Assembly: GCA_031835245.1 (NCBI GenBank)
Contig: JAVKOQ010000058.1
Coordinates: 173,335-237,334, forward strand
Direction of reading: 5' to 3'
Length of the DNA stretch: 64,000 nt
DNA from: Balamuthia mandrillaris
Lineage: Eukaryota > Discosea > Longamoebia > Balamuthiidae
The position numbers and the translations under genes were made by a program. The notes under the pieces were generated by a model. That model did not search any database, had not been told where the DNA came from, and saw nothing but the letters and a program-made list of their open reading frames with translations. How positions within the stretch are numbered: the first letter of the stretch is position 1; every line of letters starts with the position of its first letter. Positions 51,785-61,433 of the stretch are shown in pieces.

Positions 51785-54213
51785 ATTTTGGTACATGAAC
51801 AGGAACTAAGTTCTGTGATTGGTGGTATGTTATGCGCCAATCATAGTTGAGTTGTTGTTTGCATACATTGTTGTTTTTGGTTTGTTGAAAGTGTGAGCTT
51901 GATTGCTGGATGGTTTTTTTGTTAACACTATGCTTGCTTTCAATTCCAAAATTCGCAAAACGTTGCACAGACCCAAACTTTTCCAAATAGAAGCCAAGAT
52001 GATACACAAAGATGTGAATGTAAGGAGTGACCTCACTATTATCATAGTGAGCAGTAAAAGCATGGCCAAATTCTCTTGCTTCAGCTAGCCATTCTTCCTG
52101 CGTGATGTTTACCTTCAAAAAGAGTAAGTACAAATTTCTTTTCCTTTTTTCTTTTAGTTTTTTCTTTTCATTTTTCATTTTTCTTTTTCTTTTTTCTTTT
52201 TCTTTTTCTTTTTTCTTTCTTTTTGTTTAGAACTATACTTACTTTGTCATGCACAGCAAGTGAGATCAGCTTGTGGTATGATGTCCACACTTTGATGACT
52301 TCTGCTACTTTCTTCTGTTGTTGAGGTGTTCGTGCTCCTTCCTGCAGCACCATCAAAAAGCGTTGATGATGCTCAATGATGGCTTGGTGTTGTGGACGGC
52401 CAAAGCATGACTTCTCTACCCGCTCAAGCAGGGTTCGCTTTTTTTTCGTTTTGCCACTTGATGTTTCTGGAATGAGTTTGATGTTTATCTCCTCCAGTAT
52501 TAGCAGGTATTTTGCTGCCATGTTCTTGTTCTCGTAGGTCTCCTCCACTAACAACTCGAAGAGTTTATTCGTTATCCCCATTAAGCAATGGAGCATGCAA
52601 GGGATAATGTGGTCCAAACCAAAAGGAAGAACTGGTTTTCCGGTAATGCCATAGTTCTCTCTTGCAAATGCTTCTTTTCCTCCTTCTGTTGGAAATTTTG
52701 CTGCCCTCTCTGCTAACTCCATCATCTCCTTTTCATCTCGCAGTGGCCATTGCGCTATACCAAAGTCATGGATCGTAATTGCTGAGACGAGGCACCATGG
52801 ACACTTCCAGTGGGATTTGGGGTGGTAGCAGCAGTACAAACCAAGCATTGTCACAAGTGCCTTGAGATCACAAACAAGCACAGGCTCAAGATCGAATTTC
52901 TGGCCATTAACTTCCACCTTGTTCTTCATCAGGTACTCGATCGTTGGTATTACGCTCTCCAATTCTCTTTCAAACTCCTCTTTGCTTTCTCCACCAACGT
53001 AGATGATGTACTGGTGGCAGTTGTTTGGAGACTGCACTTCAGCGAGGCTTAAGTCATCTGTCAGGAGCTCAAAGGTACCGATCTCTTGCATCCTTCCTCT
53101 TTTTGACGTCATGTTTGCACCATCAAAAGCAAACTTGATGATGATGTTTGTTGTTGTTGTTGGTCTTTTTTGTCCTATTAACCACTTGATGAAGTCTAAC
53201 AAAGGAAGTTCACTTCTGTGGCCATCGAGTGTTGATGTGGCTGGCATGTAGTTGTTAACTTCTTCTCGCAACTTTCTCAAGTGCACCAACGTGGCATAGG
53301 GTCCAAGTTCAAACAAGGTAACTGTACAATGCCAATCTTTGTCTGTTATTCACATCATGTCTTTATAGGCTAACAATGCTGCCAGCATTGGTTTGTGTCA
53401 CTGTTCCAAAAATTCTTTCATTCCAGGCAACCCATCAACAAGGTACTGAATGAGCAATCGATCTTCTTGTATCAATGCGACTAAACATTCTCCCAAAGTC
53501 TCCTTTTCATACAGCTTCTTCAATAATGTCTCTGCTTGCCTCTTTTGTACCTCTCTTTCTGGTAAGTTGCTCATCTCCTTGACTTCAGTCTCCCAATTCT
53601 CTGCCATCTCCGTGGTCAATTTCTGCATTTTACGGACATGTGCCTCTGCTTCTTCTTTGTCTCGTTGCCTTTGTTCCTCTTCTCTTTTTCGTTTGCGTTC
53701 TTCTTCCTTTTGTTCTGCTTTTATTTCTTGTGCTTTCTTGCATCGCTCACATCCCAATTCTGCTTTACAGTAGTGGACTTCATGAAGCTCATGAGTGCTG
53801 CGAGCTGCCTCAGAACTATACTTAGCAAGACAGCTGTCTAAATGGAAAAGGTTTGTTGTTTTAATTTTAAAGAAGGACAACAAAAAGAAGAGAAAGAAAG
53901 GAAGGTTGATAGGAAAAAAAGAATTAAGAGAGGGAGAGAGAGGAAGAGCGCAAGCATGAGAGAGAATGTTAAGGATGAAAGCCATTTACTAACCTTTGTG
54001 ACGACAAGGAAAAGGCAGAACTCGAACCTTTCCTGTTCGTGTCTTTTGTGTTCTCTCTAGCTCACGGCAGCAACCACAATTTGCAACAGTGCATGGATGA
54101 AGACCAAGACCACGCTCATGTTGGGTTTTGTTGGAACGTGAGGAAAAACGCGGTTTCTGCTCTCCCTTCTGGTTGCGACAAAAATGGTGCTCACACACAA
54201 ATGCCTCCACCAT
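51690..54213 (-). CDS. DDE/RNase H-type transposase-like protein, possibly degenerate
   Basis: Read right to left. Exon 1 (from 54213) has a Cys/His-rich head (CEHHFCRNQ, then CTVANCGCC). A second exon (about 53840-53400) has HYCKAELGCERCKKA and a long Lys/Glu coiled coil. The main exon (about 53320-52243) and a last exon (52112-51690), joined by a clear GTAAGT intron, carry the catalytic part. IIIKFAFDGANMTSKRG (first Asp, about 53125), a WKCPWCLVS zinc pair, FGLDHIIPCMLHCLMGITNK (second Asp, about 52605) and VYHLGFYLEKFGSVQRFA then FGIESKHSVNKK (Glu, about 51935) fit an Asp-Asp-Glu triad. The pattern recalls RAG1/Transib-like and other RNase H-fold transposases, but the superfamily is not proven. 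The join at 53400-53320 is out of frame in every version I tried, so this copy may be broken. Confidence 0.65.
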
Positions 54214-54297
54214 CGAATCTTTTTTGCTTGTTTGGCTTCAAAAAAAAAATAAAAAAAAAAAACGGCAACTTTCACAAACAGTCGACAACTAAAAAAT

Positions 54298-54385
54298 TAA
54301 CACACGTCAGCACGGTTAACTCAACCGTTTGTGACGTCACTTTAACCATTTAAGGTCTAATGACATCAGCGATGACGTGTGTTAG
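54298..54385. promoter_or_regulatory. Cluster of CRE-type TGACGT motifs
   Basis: TAACACACGTCA (54298-54309) and its complement TGACGTGTGTTA (54373-54384) flank GTGACGTCAC (54331-54340) and TGACATCA (54361-54368). The cluster lies about 85-170 bp upstream of the first Met of the transposase-like gene, where a bZIP-type promoter would be. It could equally be the inverted end of a mobile element. Confidence 0.45.
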
Positions 54386-54601
54386 AAAGTTCAGTACTCA
54401 GAGTGCCCTACTACTCCTCAATGCTTATGTCTAGCTTGTGGTGCTACATCCTTCTCCAACCTTCGATTCCTCTTAGGGTTTTCCTGTTGTTCTAGAACCG
54501 TTCGTGCGATCGCAGCAGGAAAGCAACTGGTCCGACAGGTGGTGACACTAAGGCTGTTCTCACAAACTCCAACCGAAAAACACCGCTGGTTGGGGCCAGA
54601 A

Positions 54602-54687
54602 AGCTCAGCGGAAGAGCAGAAAAAAAAATAGTTGAAAAAAATCCACTTGCACGCGGTTCGATTCGAATCCAGGTGCAAGTGGATTTT
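54602..54687 (+). other. Hairpin with tRNA-like A-box and B-box
   Basis: AAGCTCAGCGGAAGAGC (54601-54617) looks like a tRNA D arm. GGTTCGATTCGAATCC (54655-54670) looks like a B-box. A perfect 15-bp stem (54638-54652 with 54673-54687) encloses the second element. No acceptor or anticodon stem fits, so it is not a normal tRNA. It could be a tRNA-derived SINE head or a chance hairpin. Confidence 0.35.
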
Positions 54688-54689
54688 CC

Positions 54690-55706
54690 TTGTCCTTTTT
54701 TTGCCTTTGCAGACGTAAGCGCTCCAAACCTCCTTTTCCCTTCACGCAGAATTTTCGTGTATCCACCTCAACATTCAAACACGGAGAAAATCTGTTTCAA
54801 AAGGAAATCCAACGGAAAAAATCTTTTTTTTAATTACATCCACTCCTTGTAAGGCAAAGAATGATCTCCCGGAAAATATTTTTTTCAGTGATAAATGTAA
54901 CCGGAGAAAAAACAAATGCAGCAAAGGAAGAAGAAGATGGAAGAAGGAAGAAAAAGTCGAAAGAAGGAAAAATAAAAAAAACGGGGTCTTGGGGGGAAAA
55001 AATGCTGCTGTTGTTTTATTTTCTTTTTCTTTTTCTTTTTTGTCAACAGAAAACACAGGGTGAACAGACGAGCAAACGAGAGGAAACAGAGAGGCACCAT
55101 AAAAACCAAAAATTCAAACTGAGAATAAATAGAGAGAAAAAACATAAAAAAAAACTTTGGGTTCAAAAATTCGTATTTTTATTATTTTGTATAAACGTAC
55201 GTACATTCGAACCTCCCCCCTCTAGCGTGGTTCTCCTCTTCGTCTTTCTCCCTGTTTTCTGTCTCTTTTGTTTTTGTTCGCTTTTGACGGTTGGACGGTT
55301 TAAAACTGCTCTTTTCATCTTTTTCCACTTTTTTAAACAATTTTTTCTTTCTTTTTTCTCAAAGAAAAAAAAAGAAAAAGAAAAAGAAAAAGAAAAATCT
55401 TTTATAAAAAAACCTCCACACCGTTTTCTTTAGCTGGTGAAAACAAAGAGAAAACGGAAAGCAAAACCAAAAAAAAGTTGAGAAATCTGAGAGACAGAGG
55501 AAAAAAAAAACGACCTTCCTCTCCACACTTTCATTTTTTTCCTTCTTCTCTTTTTCATTTTGTTTGGTGAACTGAAAAAAAAAAGACCAACCTTTTCTTT
55601 TCTTTTTTCTCTTTGTGGTTGCTATAGTTTTCCTCTCTTTCTCTAATTGAAAAACGTTAAACACCACAACAACAGTTCAAGCTGTTAAAATAAGAAAAAA
55701 AAAAAC
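54690..55706. other. A- and T-tract-rich 5' region of the helicase-associated-domain gene
   Basis: No gene seen. The plus-strand frame 54861-55433 is Lys- and Phe-rich low complexity. AAAAAG repeats run from 55367 to 55395. The last 70 bp, with CAACAACAG and GTTAAAATAAG, form a likely 5' UTR. Confidence 0.5.
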
Positions 55707-58700
55707 ATGGCCGCGAGTTTCCAGCTGCCTTCCATTCAAGACTTTGTGAAAGGAGCTTGTTCTTCGTCTGCTTCTTCTTCCTCATCAACCACATCGGCTC
55801 CCTCGTCATCGGCAGCATCGCTGCTCAACCCCTTTGACGCGCCCTCACCTTTTTATCGTCAGCAGCAGCAACTTCAGGAGCGACCCTTGCCGCGACTCTC
55901 TCCTCCGCCCGACACCTCTCCCTCCCTCGTCCGCTCTCTTTCATCACCCGCCGCTGTCCCACAAGCCAAAAGCACTCACTTGGAAGACCTTCGAGAGACC
56001 GAGCTGCAGATCGTTCAGCTGTTGGAACAACGAATGCAACTCTTTCCATCGTCATCCGCTTCGGCAAACAACAACAACATCAAAGACAGGACGAAAAGGC
56101 CAAGAGCCGAAAGCATGGTCAGCCGCGATGGCAGCTCGGGCAGCGAGCCGGAGGAAGAGGACTCTCGTGCTGAGAGCGAGCTGGACGAAGAGAGCAACAA
56201 CAATACCAACAGTAACCTCAACCTCCATCACGCTTCTTCTGCTTCTTCTTTCCACGACAGCAATCCATTTTGGCAGTCTTCTTACTCTTCCACTCCCGAA
56301 AAGACTTTTTGGAGCCACCACCACCACCACCACAACGACATCGATCACTGCGATGCGAAACGCGAGGCCTCACCCACACACCTGCTTCCACCTCTGAAAA
56401 GACGCCTGTTAGCTTCCCTCTCCTCTCCTTCTCCTTGTCACACAGCAGGAGCAACCCACGCCAACGACGCTTCTAGCATCAACAACAACGCCGGCGTGGC
56501 GTCTGCTTCTTCCTCTGCGCCACAGCAGCCACAACAACAGAGCAGCAGCAGCAGAAAACGGCGAAAATTGGACAATTTCGAAGAGGCGTGGGAACAAAGG
56601 TACTTTTTTAGATATTTTCTCCTATATTTTATTTTCCGAACCAATCACCTAATTCCACGTTCACTAACCGAAATTTCCAATCACCCGAAAATTCTTATTC
56701 GCGACGACGTGATGTGCCGGGGCAGGTATCTGCAATTGGTGGACTTTTACCAACGCTTTGGCCATTGCCGTGTGCCCTCCCAGTGGAAGGAGAACGAGTC
56801 CTTGGGCTTTTGGGTCAAGACCCAAAGGGCTGCTTGGAAGAAAGGCAAGATCACCGCCGAGCGTGTAGAGAAGCTGAATAAGATCAACTTCTTGTGGAAG
56901 GTCGGCAAGCGGAAGCGCTTGGACACCGCAACAACCAACATGACTTCATCATCGGCACAGTCCAGCACCCCTTCTGTTCCTTCAACAACGACACAATCGG
57001 GCGCACCTACCTTGGAAATGTTGGCTGGAGTGCTGACCAGCTCACTTACTCCCCAAGATGCTCTTCCATCGGCTTCCGTCTCAGCCAACAACCTCCAAAA
57101 AGCAACAACCACAACAACACCAACAGTAAAGAAAGGAGGAGGCCCATGCTACGCTGATCGGCAATGGAACAAGATGTTCTTAAAGCTGAAGAAATTCTCC
57201 GAGCTCTATGGTCATTGCTGCGTGCCGGTGCGGTGGGAAGGAGATCAAAGGCTTGGACTTTGGGTAAAAACCCAAAGAGCATCCTGGAAGAAAGGTAGAA
57301 TCAAGAAGGAGAGGAGAAGGATGTTGGAATCGATAGACTTCGTGTGGGAGGTTGGCCGCGGATGGCGGGGAGATGGACTCACTGCAGGACGCGAGACTGT
57401 TGCTACGAGAAGAAAGAGAGAGATGCAGGAAGTTCGTTTTGGAGGAGCAAGCAACTTCTCAGATTATGCAGATGAGGAGGAAGAGGAGGAAGATGAAGGT
57501 CAAAGACTCTATCGTACGGCGATGGAAGAACAGGACGAGGATGATGAAGATGCTGTTGGTGACTCCTCAGAGGAGGAAGAAGAGGAAGAGGCTGAAGAAG
57601 ATGAAGAGGAGGACGAAGTGGAGTACTATTCTGGAAACAGTGAGAGCGAGTTTTCCTTTGTCGCATCTTCTCCTGATAAGAAGAAAGGCTTCGTTGTCAA
57701 AAAGTTTGTGTACAGCGATTTCTGTGGACAACTGCCTTCTTCTGCCTTTGCAGACAGCGACTGTATCCTCAAAAAGGAGCAACCGTTTGTTTCTTCTTCT
57801 CATAACCAACTTCCAAATCGCCACAACATGACTCAGCACACCACCACCTCCTCTTCACCTTCTTCTTCACCTGCATCTTCATTTCCCTCTCCGCTTCGTT
57901 GTACAATTGCCGAGATAGGCCGCGAATCAAGTCCTTCCTCCTCTTCTTCGTCTTCTTCAGGAACATCGAGCCCCGTCTCTTCCGAGGCCGAAGAGAGCTC
58001 CGAAGATGGTGGCGTTGTTTTGTCACACAAGAACACGAATGACTCCTCCGAAGACTTGGCCAGCAATGAAGAGAAAAAATCACAACCCATTGTTGTCAAA
58101 AATGAACCAGAAGAGGAGGAAGACGAAGACGAAGACGATGACAACAAACCGGAAGAAGCTGAGGACGAAGCACACGAAGAAAAAGTTTGGACAAAGCGCA
58201 TCCAACAGCTGATCGCCTTTAGAGATACCTACGGGCACTGCTGCGTCGCGCAGAGCAACAGCTCTCGTCGCTGGTCCAAACTTGGTAACTGGGTGCAGTA
58301 CCAACGAGAAAAGCGGAGGGAAGGCAAGCTCTCCGCCGAGAAAGAGGCTCTCCTTACCTCCCTCGGCTTCGTGTGGGACGTGATGAACTTCCAGTGGAAG
58401 GAACACTTTCAGGAGCTCGTCGAGTTCAAGGAGCGCTTCGGCCATTGCCAAGTACCCGTTCAATGGAGAGAGAACCCGCGATTGGGCTCTTGGGTGAAGA
58501 CGCAGAGAGCGGCGTGGAAGAAAGGCAAGATGAGCGCGGAGAGGAAGAGTATGTTAGACAGCATAGCCTTCGTTTGGGAGGTCGGCAAAGGAGTCACTCG
58601 CAAATGCGCTCCTTCTTCACCATCCTCAACTTTAAGTTCGACTTCAACTTTCAACGATGTTGTTGTGAAGCCGACAACGAAAGTGACGACAAAGACCAAA

Positions 58701-59012
58701 ATGACGATTATGAATAATGATGTAACCCGCGACAGCAACGATAAGATGGTGATTGAAGAACGGGACGACACAGGTATGAGCAATGACAATAAGCAGACTA
58801 AACATATGAGAACCGCGGGAGATGTTTTGGCATCCATTGTTGGACTAGGAAGTGGCCTCGAGTACAGGGACTATCTTCGTGGTTGTAAATGGCCATTTAC
58901 TTCTCCAACTTCTTCGTTGATAATGAATAATCGTGAACAGGAAGAGAAAGAAGAAGAGGAGGAAGAGACAACGATTGTTGGAGCGGAGACTTTGCTCCAT
59001 CTGAGAGCATAA
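55707..59012 (+). CDS. Protein with four helicase-associated (HA) repeats
   Basis: The start MAASFQLPSIQDFVKGACSS follows an AT-rich leader. One intron is likely: 56600-56725 (AAAG|GTACTT...GGCAG), 126 bp and a multiple of three, so the frame looks continuous. The spliced protein has about 1,059 residues. Four copies of the roughly 65-residue HA domain occur at nt 56726-56910, 57155-57355, 58180-58375 and 58385-58590. Each has FxxxxGHCxVPxxW, LGxWVKTQRxxWKKGKI and a closing FVWEVG. Between them lie Ser-rich and very acidic linkers (EEEEEEAEEDEEEDEVEYYS). HA domains are small three-helix modules thought to bind nucleic acid. They occur alone in many algal and stramenopile proteins and next to helicases in bacteria. 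No helicase motif is present here. Probably nuclear. Copy 3 is the most divergent (GHCCVAQSN). Confidence 0.9.
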   Translation: MAASFQLPSIQDFVKGACSSSASSSSSTTSAPSSSAASLLNPFDAPSPFYRQQQQLQERPLPRLSPPPDTSPSLVRSLSSPAAVPQAKSTHLEDLRETELQIVQLLEQRMQLFPSSSASANNNNIKDRTKRPRAESMVSRDGSSGSEPEEEDSRAESELDEESNNNTNSNLNLHHASSASSFHDSNPFWQSSYSSTPEKTFWSHHHHHHNDIDHCDAKREASPTHLLPPLKRRLLASLSSPSPCHTAGATHANDASSINNNAGVASASSSAPQQPQQQSSSSRKRRKLDNFEEAWEQRYFFRYFLLYFIFRTNHLIPRSLTEISNHPKILIRDDVMCRGRYLQLVDFYQRFGHCRVPSQWKENESLGFWVKTQRAAWKKGKITAERVEKLNKINFLWKVGKRKRLDTATTNMTSSSAQSSTPSVPSTTTQSGAPTLEMLAGVLTSSLTPQDALPSASVSANNLQKATTTTTPTVKKGGGPCYADRQWNKMFLKLKKFSELYGHCCVPVRWEGDQRLGLWVKTQRASWKKGRIKKERRRMLESIDFVWEVGRGWRGDGLTAGRETVATRRKREMQEVRFGGASNFSDYADEEEEEEDEGQRLYRTAMEEQDEDDEDAVGDSSEEEEEEEAEEDEEEDEVEYYSGNSESEFSFVASSPDKKKGFVVKKFVYSDFCGQLPSSAFADSDCILKKEQPFVSSSHNQLPNRHNMTQHTTTSSSPSSSPASSFPSPLRCTIAEIGRESSPSSSSSSSSGTSSPVSSEAEESSEDGGVVLSHKNTNDSSEDLASNEEKKSQPIVVKNEPEEEEDEDEDDDNKPEEAEDEAHEEKVWTKRIQQLIAFRDTYGHCCVAQSNSSRRWSKLGNWVQYQREKRREGKLSAEKEALLTSLGFVWDVMNFQWKEHFQELVEFKERFGHCQVPVQWRENPRLGSWVKTQRAAWKKGKMSAERKSMLDSIAFVWEVGKGVTRKCAPSSPSSTLSSTSTFNDVVVKPTTKVTTKTKMTIMNNDVTRDSNDKMVIEERDDTGMSNDNKQTKHMRTAGDVLASIVGLGSGLEYRDYLRGCKWPFTSPTSSLIMNNREQEEKEEEEEETTIVGAETLLHLRA

Positions 59013-59097
59013 AAAAAAAACAAAAAAAATGTATAGTTTTTACAGTTGTATTTTTGTTATGTTTGTTGTAGTAAAGATTGTTGCAAATGATCTCTCT

Positions 59098-59137
<40 letters not shown>

Positions 59138-59450
59138 CGACTGTCTCCCTATGCTCTCTTCTCTCTCCTATCATAAGTAGCTCATGCACAGAGAAGAGGG
59201 GGAAAAGAGATGCAAGTTGGAATTCGCCTTCTTACTTGAATAACGACGCAAGTGTGCCAACATGAAAGTTCTAAGGAATTATCATTGGAAGGGGTAGGGC
59301 GTCCTCCCTTCTCTCGGCAGCAACAACAACGGCCGGGCAGGAAGTGCAGGAGAAAGCCCCGCATTCCTGGAGTACGCTGTTTTTAGTGCTGGACACTCCC
59401 ACGACTCTCGAAGCTTGAAAGATAGTTATAACTCAATAAAAGTTTTACAA
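59013..59450. other. Convergent 3' flanks with (CT)n
   Basis: A (CT)n tract runs at 59098-59134. The stretch separates two convergent genes. No further gene is seen. Confidence 0.5.
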
Positions 59451-60110
59451 TCATTCCTGCATAACAAGATGCTTCTTTCCCTTTCTACACTCGAACCACT
59501 TGTACGGCACGGCAGCGTCCCTCAGCCACTCCCCAAACTTTCTGTACACATCCGAGGGGCTGAACAGCACTAACACCACCTCCTCAAGGCAAGAGCTCGG
59601 ATGGTTGGCGTACTTGAGATGAGCGTTGAGGATGGCGCGATGGATCCACTCGGGTCTGTTGCCAAAGACGCCGCCGCCGATGAGAGTGAGGAAGAGCCTC
59701 TTGCGGCGGTTGCGGATAGCGGCGAGGTAGGTTCCCTCGTAGGCCAGGTCCAGGATGAACTGGCATTTAGAGGCACAGTCGGCAGTTCTTGTATTTTGAG
59801 CGCCGGAGAAGCCTTGTCCTATGTTTAATGCTGTGATGTTGTTCGTTTAGGTTCAGTTTGGAAAGAAAGAGAACCGTGAAAGGAAAAGGAACAATAGAGG
59901 TGACACAGAAGCTTGCTTACCAGCACAGAAGACTTGATCAACCACTTGCTCAGGATCGTTCACGAGGCGCAAGCCAGCGGAACGGTGGCCGGTCGTTACT
60001 TGCACGTTCTTGTGGACGCCTACTCGCCCCAGTTTCAAGAGGTCTGCGCGTTCTTCGCTTTCTTCGGCAGGAAAAGAAGGTTCTCTGCCGCGTAACGTTA
60101 CATAGCCTTT

Positions 60111-60148
<38 letters not shown>

Positions 60149-61238
60149 AAAAAGATGAGATGAAAGAAGAGAATGAAAATAGAGACAGAGCAGAAAATGA
60201 AAGAAGAAGAAAGAAGAAAGAAAGGCGAATAAAAACCAAAAAATAAACAAACCGTTTCTAGTGGGAAAGTGTTCCCTAAGCTTCTCCAAGAACTCCACCT
60301 GCCGGTCACTCGTCTGCGCCCACTCCTCCACGGTCTTGGCCTCATGCCAAAACGCGGCATGCACTCTGGCAATGGCGGCCGCTCCAGCCGAGATGGAGGC
60401 CGCTGGACCTTGCGTTCTGTCCATGTAATAGCCCTCCGTGAAGCTCGGGGAGTCGGGAGGGATGCTGTCGGCGATGGCCTCCACGCCGTTGAAGTTGGAT
60501 GCCACTTGGAAGGTGGCGAAGCGGTTCTCGGGGAGGGCTTGCAGCGCGGCGACGTCCACGCATTCGTATGACTGAATGGAAAGAAGATGAGAAGGGAAGA
60601 AAGGAAGAGAAAGAAAGAGAAGAAACGACGAAAGAAGAAGGAAGAAGAAAGAAACGATGAAAGAAAAAGAGAAAAGAAAAAAGAGAAAAGAATAGAATGA
60701 CAAGCAGCAAAAAACATATAAAGGAAACATAACCGCATCAATGGAGTGAGCATACCTCAGAATCTTTTCGCGTAAGAATATGAAACTCAACGGGAGAACG
60801 ATCTCCTGCGGAGCGCGAAGCAGACGACGCCAAAGCCTCCACCTCCGACCGCAGCTGCTCCAACGAAGGCGTGGAGAAGGCGCCCGCCTTGAACTCTTTG
60901 CCCGTCTTCAGGTTCTTCACGATCAGGTTGGGTCCGTCCACGTCCTCGCTGACGAGCCCGCCTTTGCCCTCGTCATCGGGGTGCCTGCGAAACAGCCCCT
61001 CGCTCTTGGCGTCCTCCTTCAGTTGCCGCCATTCGGGCTCGTGATAGCCGGTCAGGTACTCGAACCATTGGTTCACCCTGAGCATAGCGTCGCCGCCCGA
61101 CGAAGAAGAAGAAGAACTGCTGGCTTCCATCTTGCGTTGTTTTTGAGGTTTTGTTTTGTTGGTGCTCTTCTTCTTCTTTTTCGTTTCTTCTTCCTCTTCC
61201 TCTTCTGCTTCTTCGTCGCTTTTCTTTTTTCTCTTCAT
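59451..61238 (-). CDS. Conserved uncharacterised protein with macro-domain-like motifs
   Basis: Four exons read right to left: 61238-60756, 60571 to about 60255, about 60104 to 59920, and about 59831-59451. The N-terminus is Lys/Glu-rich with poly-Ser, then AMLRVNQWFEYLTGYHEPEW. Exon 2 has NRFATFQVASNFNGVEAIAD and YYMDRTQGPAASISAGAAAI, a strongly patterned block. The last exon has ALNIGQGFSGAQNTRTADC, then LAYEGTYLAAIRNRRKRLFL, TLIGGGVFGNRPEWIHRAI and VVLVLFSPSDVY. The N-F-N-x-x-E and GGGVFGN blocks recall the ADP-ribose-binding loops of macro domains. I therefore suspect a diverged macro fold, but I cannot assign an activity. The third intron's acceptor follows a (CT)n tract (plus strand 60112-60147). 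The stop at 59451 lies in a frame without an internal Met, which hides the last exon. Confidence 0.72.
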
Positions 61239-61433
61239 TTTTTTTTTGTGTTGGTTTTTTCTGTTAAAAACGATATAATGGTTTTATATTAGGATAATAT
61301 TATGTTTATTTACCTATACTAATATATTAAATTTTTCCAACCTAAAAGTAAATTTTCCAGGAGGTGTGATAAAGCATCTTTTACCAACCTATTATATTAA
61401 TGAATATAATATGAAATGAACAATATATTCTAT
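61239..61433. other. Short AT-rich spacer
   Basis: Only A/T-rich sequence, including palindromic AATATTATGTTTATT-like stretches. It holds the promoter of the macro-like gene and the 3' end of the acidic protein gene. Confidence 0.5.

Noticed and set aside
54602-54687. Functional tRNA gene
   Set aside because: A-box and B-box look right, but no acceptor or anticodon stem can be formed; kept only as a hairpin observation.
54861-55433. 190-codon Lys/Phe-rich plus-strand ORF
   Set aside because: Low-complexity A- and T-tract sequence in the leader region of the HA gene.
57833-58201. Ser-rich minus-strand ORFs opposite the HA protein
   Set aside because: They are antisense of the acidic linkers and have no independent support.
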